Shown here in pieces: positions 17,096-27,000 of a stretch of DNA of 64,000 bases. Source of the stretch: Planctomycetaceae bacterium (GTDB taxonomy: Bacteria; Planctomycetota; Planctomycetia; Planctomycetales; Planctomycetaceae); contig JACKHO010000003.1 of assembly GCA_020638955.1 (NCBI GenBank), forward strand, positions 372,001 to 436,000. Reading direction: 5' to 3'. The notes beneath the pieces were generated by a model. It made no database searches. It was not told where the DNA came from and saw nothing but the letters and a program-made list of their open reading frames with translations. Each line of letters opens with the position of its first letter. Within the stretch, counting starts at the first letter, position 1. A program made the translations under genes and the position numbers.

Positions 17096-19744
17096 ATGTT
17101 CCAATATCTCTTGAATTTCTTCGGTTCGCAGCGGCGGCGACGCAAGTCGACCGCCCATTCGCTGGAAGTGTTTGAATCGAGAGTTCTGCTCACTGGAACT
17201 TTGGAGCGGGCAAGTCTTTCCAGCTCCGGTGAGGAGTTAACGGACCACTCCTACAATGGAGACGTCAGTGGCGACGGTCGTTTGCTCGTCTTTTCATCTC
17301 GCGCAAATGATGTTGTGACCGGAGATTCTGGAAGTATCTCCGATATCTTCCTTCGCAACCTCGAAGACGGAACAATTACCCGCCTGAGCCAGAATGGCAG
17401 CGGAGGTGGTGGCAATCGAGACTCACTCAGCCCTTCGATTAGCGAGAATGGACGCTTCGTAGTGTTTCACAGCTACGCCCAGAATCTTGTCGAAGACGAC
17501 AACACTTCGACATCAGACATCTACCTTGCCGATTTGCAGACCGGGGAACTGGAACTCATCAGCCGGAAGTTCAACGGAAATCGAAACGCATCGAATCACA
17601 GCTCGACGGCAGCCGACGTCAGCAATGATGGCCGCTTCGTCGTGTTCCAAAGTGAGGGGAACAATCTTGTAAGTGACGACAAGAACGGCATGATCGACAT
17701 TTTCCTCTACGACCGTCAAACAGCGGAAATGACGCGTGTGTCACAGGCGGTGGGCGGTGGCGATTCCAACAATCACAGCTATTCTCCGCACATTAGTGGT
17801 GATGGACGGTACGTCGTTTATGCCAGCGCCGCAACGAATCTGATTGACGGCGACGGGAACGGCCAATTGGACGTGTTTCGTTATGATCGAACCACGGGCG
17901 AAACTGTCCGCGTCAACGCGGCTCTGTCTGGAGAAGCAAATGGCTGGGCTGTCGCCCCTTCCATCAGTAACGACGGACGGTTTGTGGCGTTCGACAGTTC
18001 GGCAAGCAACCTCGTTGCTGGCGACACGAATCGCGCCATTGATGTGTTCATTGTGGACATGAATTCGGGAACGACGCAACGCATTGAAGGACTGAACGGT
18101 CAGGCCGACTCGCATTCCTGGTATCCCAGAATTACGGGTGACGGTAATGTGGTCGCCTTCGAGAGCGACGCAACCAACCTGTCCAACGTTTCCGTCAACA
18201 ACATTCGACAAACATACGTCTACGACCGGCTCACTCAACAACTGCAACTCATCTCTGCACTCGAAGGAGTCGCGGGTGATGGAATTTCACGCTGGGCCAC
18301 GCCGAACGGAGATGGTTCGGTCATTACGTTTACTTCGGTGTCAACGAATTTGGTCGCCGATGACACGAACGGCCGCAGCGACGCCTTTGTGTGGTACCGC
18401 GGAGCCGACAACAACATCCCGGTGGTGACCAACACCTCGCAAGGTCTCACCATGGGGTGGACGGCCACACCAGTCAATACCATTGCCCCTACTGACGCTG
18501 ATGATGACCCGCTCACCATTACCGTCATCGGCCTCCCTGCGGACATTGTGCTCAAGCTGGGCAACACGCAGTTGACGGTTGGGCAGTCGCTGACCGTCGC
18601 CCAATTTAATTCGCTGCGAGTCGATTCCCCCACAGACGGTACTCACGGCGATCCACTTGGAACGTTGACCTATTCCGTGAACGACGGCCTCGCCAGCGTC
18701 AACGGCGAAATGTCCTTCACGCTGGCAATTCCAGATGTCGACGCAGCCTACTGGGATGCATTCAACGGAACGTGGGTGCTTGTCAACAACGACGGAACTG
18801 GCGTGCTGCACGAAACGCTGGAAGTTCCCGTCGGTGATTTGTTCATCCAATATGCGGGACAAGGGGACGTCAACGGTGATGGCTTGGAAGACCAGTTAAC
18901 GCTTTCCCGCAAAGGCGTGTGGATGGTGCGACTGGCCGGGACAAACACTGTCGTCGAATGGGGCAACTGGACAGGGGGACCGTATCAGAATATTCGCGTT
19001 GGCGACTTCAACGGCGACGGCCTCGACGACGTCATTGCCCAGGCCAAGAGTGACGGCAACTGGTATGTCGGGCTGTCAACGGGCTCTTCGTTTGGAATTT
19101 CGGGATTCGGTCGCTGGAGTGCCACCGCGTGGATCGACATTGTCGTCGGTGATTTCAACGGCGATGGTCGCGATGACATTGCGGGGCTGATTGCCAGCGG
19201 CGCACAATGGTGGGTGGGACTGTCGAACGGAAGCGGCTTTGACACCTCCTTCTACGGGCAGTGGGAAGCTGGGGCTGGCTGGCGGTACCTGCGTGTGGGT
19301 GACTTCGATGGCGATGGTAACGACGACGTCATTGCCCAGGCCTCGACGGGACATTGGTGCCTCGGATACGGTGGGGAATCTCGCTGGATTAAACAGGCGG
19401 CTGTGCGCTGGTCAACGCATGGATGGGCGGACGTCCTTGTCGGCGACTATGACGGTGATGGTGCCGACGACCTGGTCGGTCGACAGACCGGAGGATCGGT
19501 GTGGGTTATGCAGGCGAGCAACCGAGCCCCCGTCAGCCAGTTTCGTGGATTCACAATGGCGGGCCTGAATGCGGTTGTCACCCTGGGCGACTTCAACGGT
19601 GACGGCCGGGCCGATTTACTGGCACTGTCAACGCGAACAGGAGCCTGGCAAATCGACACTTCAGGAAATCGTCTATGGCGAACGGCCTATGGCGCCTGGA
19701 CAAACAATGGAATTCCATTTTCCATTATGAGTGGCATGCACTAG
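17096..19744 (+). CDS. surface protein with TolB-like propeller and FG-GAP/VCBS repeats
   Basis: An 882-residue predicted secreted protein. The N-terminus QRRRRKSTAHSLEVFESRVLL is an Arg-rich stretch followed by a LEPR-XLL-like element, as in the giant protein at 5788. Residues about 45-440 hold eight or so PD40/TolB-type propeller blades (SGDGRLLVFSSRAND, SENGRFVVFHS, SNDGRFVVFQS and so on). Residues about 450-550 resemble a cadherin-like/Ig-type domain. Residues about 570-870 contain FG-GAP/VCBS repeats with the calcium-binding pattern GDFNGDGLDDV repeated at least six times. No enzymatic motif is seen. It is probably a calcium-stabilised surface-binding protein. The ATG at 17096 lies directly before the export-type N-terminus. 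Confidence 0.85.
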   Translation: MFQYLLNFFGSQRRRRKSTAHSLEVFESRVLLTGTLERASLSSSGEELTDHSYNGDVSGDGRLLVFSSRANDVVTGDSGSISDIFLRNLEDGTITRLSQNGSGGGGNRDSLSPSISENGRFVVFHSYAQNLVEDDNTSTSDIYLADLQTGELELISRKFNGNRNASNHSSTAADVSNDGRFVVFQSEGNNLVSDDKNGMIDIFLYDRQTAEMTRVSQAVGGGDSNNHSYSPHISGDGRYVVYASAATNLIDGDGNGQLDVFRYDRTTGETVRVNAALSGEANGWAVAPSISNDGRFVAFDSSASNLVAGDTNRAIDVFIVDMNSGTTQRIEGLNGQADSHSWYPRITGDGNVVAFESDATNLSNVSVNNIRQTYVYDRLTQQLQLISALEGVAGDGISRWATPNGDGSVITFTSVSTNLVADDTNGRSDAFVWYRGADNNIPVVTNTSQGLTMGWTATPVNTIAPTDADDDPLTITVIGLPADIVLKLGNTQLTVGQSLTVAQFNSLRVDSPTDGTHGDPLGTLTYSVNDGLASVNGEMSFTLAIPDVDAAYWDAFNGTWVLVNNDGTGVLHETLEVPVGDLFIQYAGQGDVNGDGLEDQLTLSRKGVWMVRLAGTNTVVEWGNWTGGPYQNIRVGDFNGDGLDDVIAQAKSDGNWYVGLSTGSSFGISGFGRWSATAWIDIVVGDFNGDGRDDIAGLIASGAQWWVGLSNGSGFDTSFYGQWEAGAGWRYLRVGDFDGDGNDDVIAQASTGHWCLGYGGESRWIKQAAVRWSTHGWADVLVGDYDGDGADDLVGRQTGGSVWVMQASNRAPVSQFRGFTMAGLNAVVTLGDFNGDGRADLLALSTRTGAWQIDTSGNRLWRTAYGAWTNNGIPFSIMSGMH

Positions 19745-19765
19745 GGCATCACCACGTTCACACAA

Positions 19766-21760
19766 TTACTGCGGCGGCTTTCGCGGGACGCGGCGTTTCG
19801 CCTGCGGTTTTCCCTGAGGTGCGGGCGAATTCGCGACGCGCCGGCGGGGAGGGGCTTTCGCATTTCCCCCTGAACAACTACCGCAGTTTCCTCGTAAATC
19901 GAGGGGCTCGCCACATTGATTGCAAAGTGGTATGGGACGGTCAGCCTCTTCCAGCGGAATGGACAAATTCACTTTGGGAGCTTGCCGACTCGCTGGCTTC
20001 GCCTTTCTGGCTGGTGACGCTGCCGGGGCCGTCGGGGTTCTTGTCGCTGCCGCCGGCTTCGGCTTCACCTGACCTGCGTTGTTGTTTGGCGCAGGGACAA
20101 ATACCGATTTCGACTTGGCAACGGGAGCAGGGGAAATCGGCTTCTGGGGGACCGTCTTCGAGGTTGCGTTCGCGACTGGCGGCGCCTCTTCCAGTGAAGC
20201 CCAGCCTTCTTCTGGAGCGGTAACTTCTGAGACAGATTGCGCTGCGACGTTTTCCCGTCGGACAATCGTCGTACGAGCTGATTTGCCGCTACCAAGTTCT
20301 TTGGCTTCGACGTGAACTCTCGCCTGTGCATCGTAACGAATGGTCACTTCAATGGGGGTGCCGATGGGCAAGTTGGCAGGCAGTTCATCCACCACGCAGG
20401 TGCCGAGTTCCACGGGCTGATCGGGCTCGCCCGTGCCACTCTCCACGATATGGAGACTGACTCGTTTCTGATTCGGAACCACCGTTCCAAACCTTTGACG
20501 ATAGGCAGCCGGAAGTGGCGTGTTGGCCGGAATGAGATAGTGCCCCACGCGGTTTCCGGTCTCCATGTCGCGCACGAGAATTCCCAGTCCGCGTGCATTC
20601 ACACTTTGTTGTGTGACACGTGCCAGTTTCGCTCGGGCTTCACGATTCAGCGAAGACGTCTCCAGCGACTGACCACTCATCAACATGCCAGCGTAATAAG
20701 CTGCACCGTGCGAAATCGACTGGTCGGGTGAAAGCATGGTGTTCAGCGTCGTACCGCTAATGCGATCGAGCATGCTTTTGACCATTGGCATGCGCGACGC
20801 TCCCCCCGTGACGAGGACGGCATCTACGTTCTGCCATCCCAGACGATTTGCTTTCAGCATTCCCTTCGTGATGTTCTCTGTTGCTGTGACATGCTTCTTC
20901 GTCAACGTCTCGAAGCGTTCTCGATCCACCGCGTAGGTCTTACGACGCCCCGCATGTTGCACCATCAGGGAAGCTTTGTCACGGACGCTGAGTGCCCGTT
21001 TGACTTGTTCCACTTCAATAGAGAGGGACTGCATGCTCTCCCTGTCGAGACGCGGATCTTGCCCTGTCTCCCGGGAAAACTGATCACAAACAAATGTTTC
21101 CAGCGCCTTGTTCCAGTCCAGGCCGCCGAGATGCAAGTCCCCACCAGAGGCCTGAACGCGAACTTCGTTCTGGTTGTATTTCACGAGAGACAAGTCGAAT
21201 GTCCCGCCCCCGAGATCGAACACCAATACGGTTTGATCATTCGCAATTTCGGCGAACCACATGCCGTCACTCAACACGTGACAGAGTGCGGCAGCCACCG
21301 GTTCGTTAATGACATCCACCTGTTCGAGCCCGGCGAGCTTCCCGGCATCGACCGTACACTGTCGCTGAATTTCGGAGAACTGCGCTGGCACGGTAATAAC
21401 AGCACGTTTGATGGGAACACCGAGCTGCTGCTCGGCTCCATCCAGCAGCTTGCGAACAATGAACGCTGACACGTCGACGGGTGTGTACACGCGACCATCA
21501 ATGACCCAGTTCTTTTGAGGATCGCCCATGTGCCGCTTGGCATGCATGACGACTCGCTCTGGGCACGTCACGGAATTACGCAGTGCCTCCGTACCGACAA
21601 TCGCATCGTCCCCTTCGAAAAACACGACAGACGGCGTGGAAAGTTCACCTTCCGTGTTCGGCAATGTCTGAGGTTGCCCATGTGGAGTGAGGATGGACAA
21701 ACAGGAATACGTGGTCCCTAAGTCAATTCCCACAGCATGGGTTGTGCTTCGTGGCGGCAT
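19766..21760 (-). CDS. Hsp70/DnaK-like chaperone with C-terminal zinc ribbon
   Basis: A 664-residue Hsp70-family protein. The N-terminal ATPase domain (about 10-380) is complete, with VGIDLGTTYSCLSIL, the connect motif VINEPVAAAL, VLVFDLGGGTFDLSLV and VLVTGGASRMPMV. A short beta-type substrate-binding segment follows (about 410-510). The helical lid of classical DnaK is replaced by a Pro/Ala/Lys-rich linker (about 520-620). The tail carries a zinc ribbon, CNQCGEPLDLRGNCGSC, and ends in Arg/Lys/Pro-rich sequence. The frame extends to 21799, but the ATG at 21760 has AGGA 7-8 nt upstream. No dnaJ or grpE is adjacent, so it is likely a specialised Hsp70 rather than the housekeeping DnaK. It converges with the propeller gene. 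Confidence 0.88.
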   Translation of the reverse strand: MPPRSTTHAVGIDLGTTYSCLSILTPHGQPQTLPNTEGELSTPSVVFFEGDDAIVGTEALRNSVTCPERVVMHAKRHMGDPQKNWVIDGRVYTPVDVSAFIVRKLLDGAEQQLGVPIKRAVITVPAQFSEIQRQCTVDAGKLAGLEQVDVINEPVAAALCHVLSDGMWFAEIANDQTVLVFDLGGGTFDLSLVKYNQNEVRVQASGGDLHLGGLDWNKALETFVCDQFSRETGQDPRLDRESMQSLSIEVEQVKRALSVRDKASLMVQHAGRRKTYAVDRERFETLTKKHVTATENITKGMLKANRLGWQNVDAVLVTGGASRMPMVKSMLDRISGTTLNTMLSPDQSISHGAAYYAGMLMSGQSLETSSLNREARAKLARVTQQSVNARGLGILVRDMETGNRVGHYLIPANTPLPAAYRQRFGTVVPNQKRVSLHIVESGTGEPDQPVELGTCVVDELPANLPIGTPIEVTIRYDAQARVHVEAKELGSGKSARTTIVRRENVAAQSVSEVTAPEEGWASLEEAPPVANATSKTVPQKPISPAPVAKSKSVFVPAPNNNAGQVKPKPAAATRTPTAPAASPARKAKPASRQAPKVNLSIPLEEADRPIPLCNQCGEPLDLRGNCGSCSGGNAKAPPRRRVANSPAPQGKPQAKRRVPRKPPQ

Positions 21761-22007
21761 CACGCGTTTCCTGGAAAGAGACAAATCAACAAGCGGCACA
21801 AGTCAGAAACGGATAAAAAGCCAACGCGTCAACTGACTTATGCCCATAGTAACCAAACTGAAACAGGGAAAGCACGCCCGTAATCGGCACAGGCGTCCAT
21901 TTTGACGTGGGATCGAGTGGTCCTGTTGCTTTTGAGGCACATGGTGGTCGTGCTATGCTGGCGCGGTTGCGAGTTTCTGTTTGGCCGTTCCGTTTGGGAC
22001 AACATGC

Positions 22008-22514
22008 ATGCCTGAAGATTTTGGTGATGACGATCGGACTGCACCCGGGACCATGCGCGGACGCGACTGGCCTGCCGTACGCCAGTACTGCGTATTTCTG
22101 GAGAACCGTGTGGGCTCGCTGCACGAGTTGCTGCGGGGTATTGAACGGGATGATCTTCACGTGCTGGCCCTCTCGGTGGTTGATACCAGCGACTTTGCCG
22201 TCGTACGGATCATCGTCGATAATCCCGAGCGCGGGCTGGAACTGCTGAACCTCGGTGGATTCACCTTCGTTGAAAACGACATCATGGCCGTCGAACTTCC
22301 TGACGAAACACAGCCTTACGTCGAAATCGTGAATTCCCTCATGCGAGCCGAAATCAACGTGCAGTACGCCTATCCCATTTTGGCTCGACGTGGTCCGCGC
22401 GGGGCAATTGCCGTGTACGTGGAAGACATCGATCAGGCAATTCGCGTGCTCAAGGACTATGGTCACACACTCCTCACAGAGAATGATTTGCTCGAAGGGG
22501 ACGGATTCTTTTAG
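22008..22514 (+). CDS. ACT-domain protein
   Basis: A 168-residue protein that appears to hold two ACT folds: YCVFLENRVGSLHELLRGIERDDLHVLAL (about 30-60), and VEIVNSLMRAEINVQYAYPILAR with GAIAVYVEDIDQAIRVL (about 105-155). ACT domains bind amino acids or related small ligands and regulate enzymes. No enzymatic domain is attached. The start could be the ATG at 22008, or the later ATG at 22050 (MRGRDW), which starts just before the first ACT fold. It is divergent from the Hsp70-like gene across about 250 bp. The ligand is unknown. Confidence 0.75.
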   Translation: MPEDFGDDDRTAPGTMRGRDWPAVRQYCVFLENRVGSLHELLRGIERDDLHVLALSVVDTSDFAVVRIIVDNPERGLELLNLGGFTFVENDIMAVELPDETQPYVEIVNSLMRAEINVQYAYPILARRGPRGAIAVYVEDIDQAIRVLKDYGHTLLTENDLLEGDGFF

Positions 22515-22556
22515 CACAGTCTCCCAACGCAAGAATTCCACCGAAGTTCCGTGCTG

Positions 22557-23312
22557 CTACTCCGCAGGTACAACTTCTTCTGCAGGCACAGCCTCTTCTT
22601 CCTTACCTGGTTTGAACGCTGGCTTGGTTGTGCTGTCGAGTGAGTCCAGTTCCTCGGGCGCTTGTTCTTCCCCGGGGATCGATTCTTCAGCAGGCATCTC
22701 CTCCGGGATCGCGACCGGGTCTTCATCCCAAAGTTCCACTTCTTCGCCAGCGATCGCCGTCAAATACGATTCCATGAACGACTCAGGGTCGTATTCGCTG
22801 TCCGAGACTACCAGTACGACCCAGCCGTCGGACGTCCACATCCAGCCTGTCTGTTGTGGCGGGCTGACGGAGAAATAGCTGTGAGCACCATCAATGAAGT
22901 ACGTCGATTTTGAGCCGTTACGTTGTTCAATGTTCGCCTTCAATGACTCAAAATAACCGTTGATTGTGCCGAAGTCTGCTTCGGAAATGTAGACGTCAAT
23001 ATTTCCATCGGGCCCGGTGTATTTAGCGTGATTCACCTCGTCTTCGATACCGAATTCCGAAGCGCTGGCCATGTCGGAATCCCCGGTTAACGTGTACTGG
23101 TCGACTGCTTCCGGGAACAGATCAGCTCCCGTTGTTCCCTCGGTAGGCGGATTCCATTCCAGCTTGAACTGCGCACGTGCGATCTCTTTCTGAACCTGTT
23201 CGCCCCCCGCCTTGATAAGCCAAACTGCTGCACCACCACACAACAGTACAGCCAGGCAACCAACTCCGGCACAGCCAACGAACCAACCCCATCCGCCTGA
23301 CTTTTCACTCAT
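22557..23312 (-). CDS. membrane-anchored protein of unknown function
   Basis: A 251-residue protein not recognised beyond its layout. One N-terminal TM segment (about residues 12-34, FVGCAGVGCLAVLLCGGAAVW) is followed by a globular region (about 40-175) with many aromatics (YFSVSPPQQTGWMWTSDGWVVLVV) and a Glu/Pro/Ala-rich acidic tail (about 185-251). The N-terminus has few charges, so the globular part is probably periplasmic. It converges with the ACT gene and is divergent from blaI across 252 bp. Transcription could be shared with or affected by the BlaI operator region; this is inference. Confidence 0.7.
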   Translation of the reverse strand: MSEKSGGWGWFVGCAGVGCLAVLLCGGAAVWLIKAGGEQVQKEIARAQFKLEWNPPTEGTTGADLFPEAVDQYTLTGDSDMASASEFGIEDEVNHAKYTGPDGNIDVYISEADFGTINGYFESLKANIEQRNGSKSTYFIDGAHSYFSVSPPQQTGWMWTSDGWVVLVVSDSEYDPESFMESYLTAIAGEEVELWDEDPVAIPEEMPAEESIPGEEQAPEELDSLDSTTKPAFKPGKEEEAVPAEEVVPAE

Positions 23313-23564
23313 TGTTCACTCTCATTAATTCAGTAGTGTGTGAGGAAAGGTGACCCACTCAGCTCTCGTTAACGGAAAATGAGTCGCTCTGAATCACTAT
23401 CTTCCACAATTCTGGTTCTGACACCAGCAACCTCTGAAAGATTTCATCCTTTTGCGAATGACACTCGCGGCGAACCTGTTGCAAAGTGAATTTCCCCTTG
23501 ACAACTACGACGCCACTCGTATGATTCCCGTCGTACGATTCCTCATCGCACTTTGAGGCGAGCA

Positions 23565-23969
23565 ATGACAGCAAAGAATGAAATGCGGCCAACGCAGGTG
23601 GAACTGGATATTCTCCAGTTGTTGTGGAAGCAAGGACCTTCCACGGTGCGTGCGGTACATGATGTACTCTCGCAGGGAAAAGAACTCACCTACACCTCGA
23701 CCCTCAAGACGATGCAGGTGATGCACGAGAAGGGGCTCGTCGTGCGGGACGAGTCGCAACGTTCGCACATCTACGAGGCGGCGGTTCAGCAGAAGAGCAC
23801 GCAGCGACAATTTGTGTCCGATTTGGTGGACCGAGTGTTTGGCGGGGCGACTGAACAACTCGTTGTACAGGCACTCAGCAGCCGGCGCGTTTCCAAAGAT
23901 GAAATCGCCGAAATCCGAAAGCTCTTGGATGAGTTGGAAAGCAAAGGGAGCGGCACTCCCAAGAAGTAG
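23565..23969 (+). CDS. BlaI/MecI/CopY-family repressor
   Basis: A 134-residue winged-helix repressor. PTQVELDILQLLWKQGPSTVRAVHDVL is the standard N-terminal helix-turn-helix of the family, followed by YTSTLKTMQVMHEKGLVVRDES and a wing with YEA. The C-terminal helices (about 75-130) are for dimerisation. The frame opens at a TTG (23553). The ATG at 23565 is favoured by GAGG 6 nt upstream. It sits 88 bp before a BlaR1-like M56 peptidase, the usual pair: the membrane sensor-peptidase triggers loss of the repressor. In planctomycetes such pairs rarely relate to beta-lactams. Confidence 0.9.
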   Translation: MTAKNEMRPTQVELDILQLLWKQGPSTVRAVHDVLSQGKELTYTSTLKTMQVMHEKGLVVRDESQRSHIYEAAVQQKSTQRQFVSDLVDRVFGGATEQLVVQALSSRRVSKDEIAEIRKLLDELESKGSGTPKK

Positions 23970-24057
23970 TTGACGACCGGCAACCAGCCCATCGGCTGCG
24001 TTGCCTGACCGACATCAAGTTCCGTGAATTCACTTCCCTGACGGAAGGACTGAGACG

Positions 24058-27000
24058 ATGAATCCCATTCTGGAAATTCTGACATCAGAAATCTCGCAAC
24101 GACTTGGCTGGTCATTGCTGCACTTTGTCTGGGAAGGACTCGCCATCGGACTCGTCGCGTGGCTGGGATTGTTGGCCCTGCGTCGACGTGACAGCGAATC
24201 TCGCTACCGGTTTCTCGTACTGGCGTTTGCAACCTTGGCTCTGGCTCCCGTCGTGACTTTGTTTGTCGTGCAACCTGTTGCGGTGACCTCGACAGAGGCT
24301 GAAGTTGATTCCCCTGTGATTGCAGAAATTCCGATTGCGGTCGCTGCATCTGAGGAATTGCCGCTTCTAACTGACGTCCTTCCGGGCGACGCTACCCCCA
24401 CCGAAAACCAGACACTGCCTTCGACTTCCGTCACGGGAGTCGCCGAACCGAGTCCACAACCGGTTCCCGTGTTGCCAAACCCTGAGCCTCGCTCCGAAAC
24501 ACCGCAATTATCAAAGCAGCCGTTCCGCTGGACATCCTGGTTGAGCAGTGCGATTCCCTGGTGTGTCGCCATTTGGCTGGGCGGCGTGGGGCTGCTGGTC
24601 GTTAGACTGATGTTTCATTGGGTCCAACTACGTCGGATGGCTACGCAGTATGTGCGTCCGTTGGAATCGCGTTGGCAGGTACTCACCTCACACATGCTCG
24701 ATGCGTTTGAAATTGGGCGCGCGGTGCAATTCATGGAGTCTCAACTGGCTGACGTGCCGTGCGTTATTGGCTGGATGAAGCCGGTCGTGCTCGTCCCCAC
24801 GGCCGTCATGACAAACCTCACGCCGACCGAAGTCGAAGCACTTCTCATCCACGAGCTGGTCCACATCAAACGCTGGGATGATGTCATCAATTTGGCGCAA
24901 ACCGTTGTCGAAACGTTGCTGTTCTATCACCCCGTCGTCTGGTGGATCTCTTCGCAAATCCGGGCCGAGCGGGAAAACTGCTGTGATGACGTCGCCTCGG
25001 CGCTCATTGGTGATCGACTCGCCTACTCCCGGGCCCTCGTCGCCGCCGCGGAAGTCGCCACACGGACGCAACCTTCGAAGGTCGCCTTGGCTGCCACGGG
25101 CGGAGAACTGACCTCTCGCATTCGTCGACTGGTTGGACTCGATGGCAATTCACCACCGCAAATTCACTGGACTGCCCCGCTCATTGCTATCGTGACCTTG
25201 GCACTCATGACAAGTCTCATTGCCTGCGCACCGGCCACCGATAAGGACAATGTCGCTGCCGAAGTTGCCGACATGCCGGTGGAATCCTTTGTCGAAAGCG
25301 AAGAACTGCTCACGCGAATCGTTGGCACGGTGCGAGATGCGGATGGCAAGCCGCTGAGCGGCGTGCGTGTTCTGCTCCACGAAGCACCAGTTGTATCGCC
25401 CAGCCCGAGTCCGGGAGAAACATACGATGTCGCGCAGACTGAAACGAATGCTGACGGCCTCTTTGAGTTTGAGGGAATTCCCATTCAGGCTGATGTCTAC
25501 TGGGCCGACCGCACCCGCATGTTTGATGTCATTGCCCTACCAAATACTGAGTCGGGATTGGCGATGACCTGGAAACGAGTCCCCGATGAAAGTGATGTCA
25601 CGCTCACCCTCAAACAGGGCAAAACAATTGAAGGAACCGTGATCAATCTGGATGGTGAACCCATTACAGGAGCAACTCTCCAATTGCGTCACATGATGTC
25701 GGTGCGCCACATCACGCAAGCCGATTTGGAAGAGGGTCGCTGGCCCCGCATGGACGACCCCAAGTTTCTCTCGCTGCAGAATTCAGAGCACGCGCCGCTC
25801 GTGACGTCAGACGACCAAGGCACATTCCGGCTGACAAATCTTCCCGAGAACGCCGGTCTCATGCTCGATGTTCTGCATGACAAGCACGTTCCCGCACTGG
25901 CATATGCAGCGACAGTCAAAGAACTCGACGCTGTCTCACAACAGCGACTCAAACGTCCCGTGCAGGCCGGGAAGTTGGACGTGCAACTTGATCCCGGACA
26001 CGACGTCACCATTAAGGTTGTTTACGAAGACACAGGGGAACCGGCAATCGGAGCCCATCGCTACCTCGTCCCGAAGGGTAAACGGAATCAGCAGTCCTTC
26101 CGCAATTGGGTGAGACGCACTGATGAAAGCCAGGAGGGCACGTTTCACTTAACGGCAGTGAAGAGCGGCGAATTTCATTTCCACGTTCTGGGGCCAGATG
26201 ATGGTTCGTTCCCACCTAAGTATGAACAAAGTGTGCTAACAACCGAACTCACCCCCGACCAACGTAAACATGAGTTCACAGTGAAGCTGCCAGTCAGCAA
26301 TCTTGTTCCGCTCACTGTGAAGGTTGTCGAGGAGAAATCCTCAGAGCCGGTCATCGGAGCGGACATTCACTACCGTGAGGTCAGCGTAGCGCCCGGCAAC
26401 TTCACAGGATTCCGTACGGAAAAAGATGGCGAGCACACCGTGCTCGTCCGTCCAGGTAAGACATATCGCTTCTTTGTCCGAGACGCCGGGCGAGGAAGAA
26501 TGCAGGCCCTGGAGTTCACTCCCGAAGCAAAGACTCCAGGCGAGCTTACTTTTAAGATCACGCCCGACCCTGTCTATCGAGGCATCGCGGTCAATTCCGA
26601 TGGTCAGCCTGTGGCGGGTGTCAGTATTTTTTATCGCATGCGAGCTGGGCAGTTTGGCAGTCGTTCCATTCAGGCGACTACGAATGACAACGGAGAGTTC
26701 GAGCTGAAGGGGCTGTTTGCCGAAATCTTCTTCGACCACAATCGGCCCATCACTGAGCCCACGTCAACTCTGTTCTATCACGGAGCGTCACACACGGGGG
26801 CAGTCGTTGAGCTGCCAGTCCCTAACGGTGAGGAGCCTGAGCCAATTACCGTTCAACTGAAAAACACAGAAGTCGTCACCGGTCAGCTTCTGGAAGCCGA
26901 TTCCGGCATGCCGGTCGCCGGCGCGAAAGTGCAGCTCACTCGGCTGAATCAAACGCCAAGAGCTGGCTTCTTCCAACCAATTGGAGAACCGGTCGAGACA

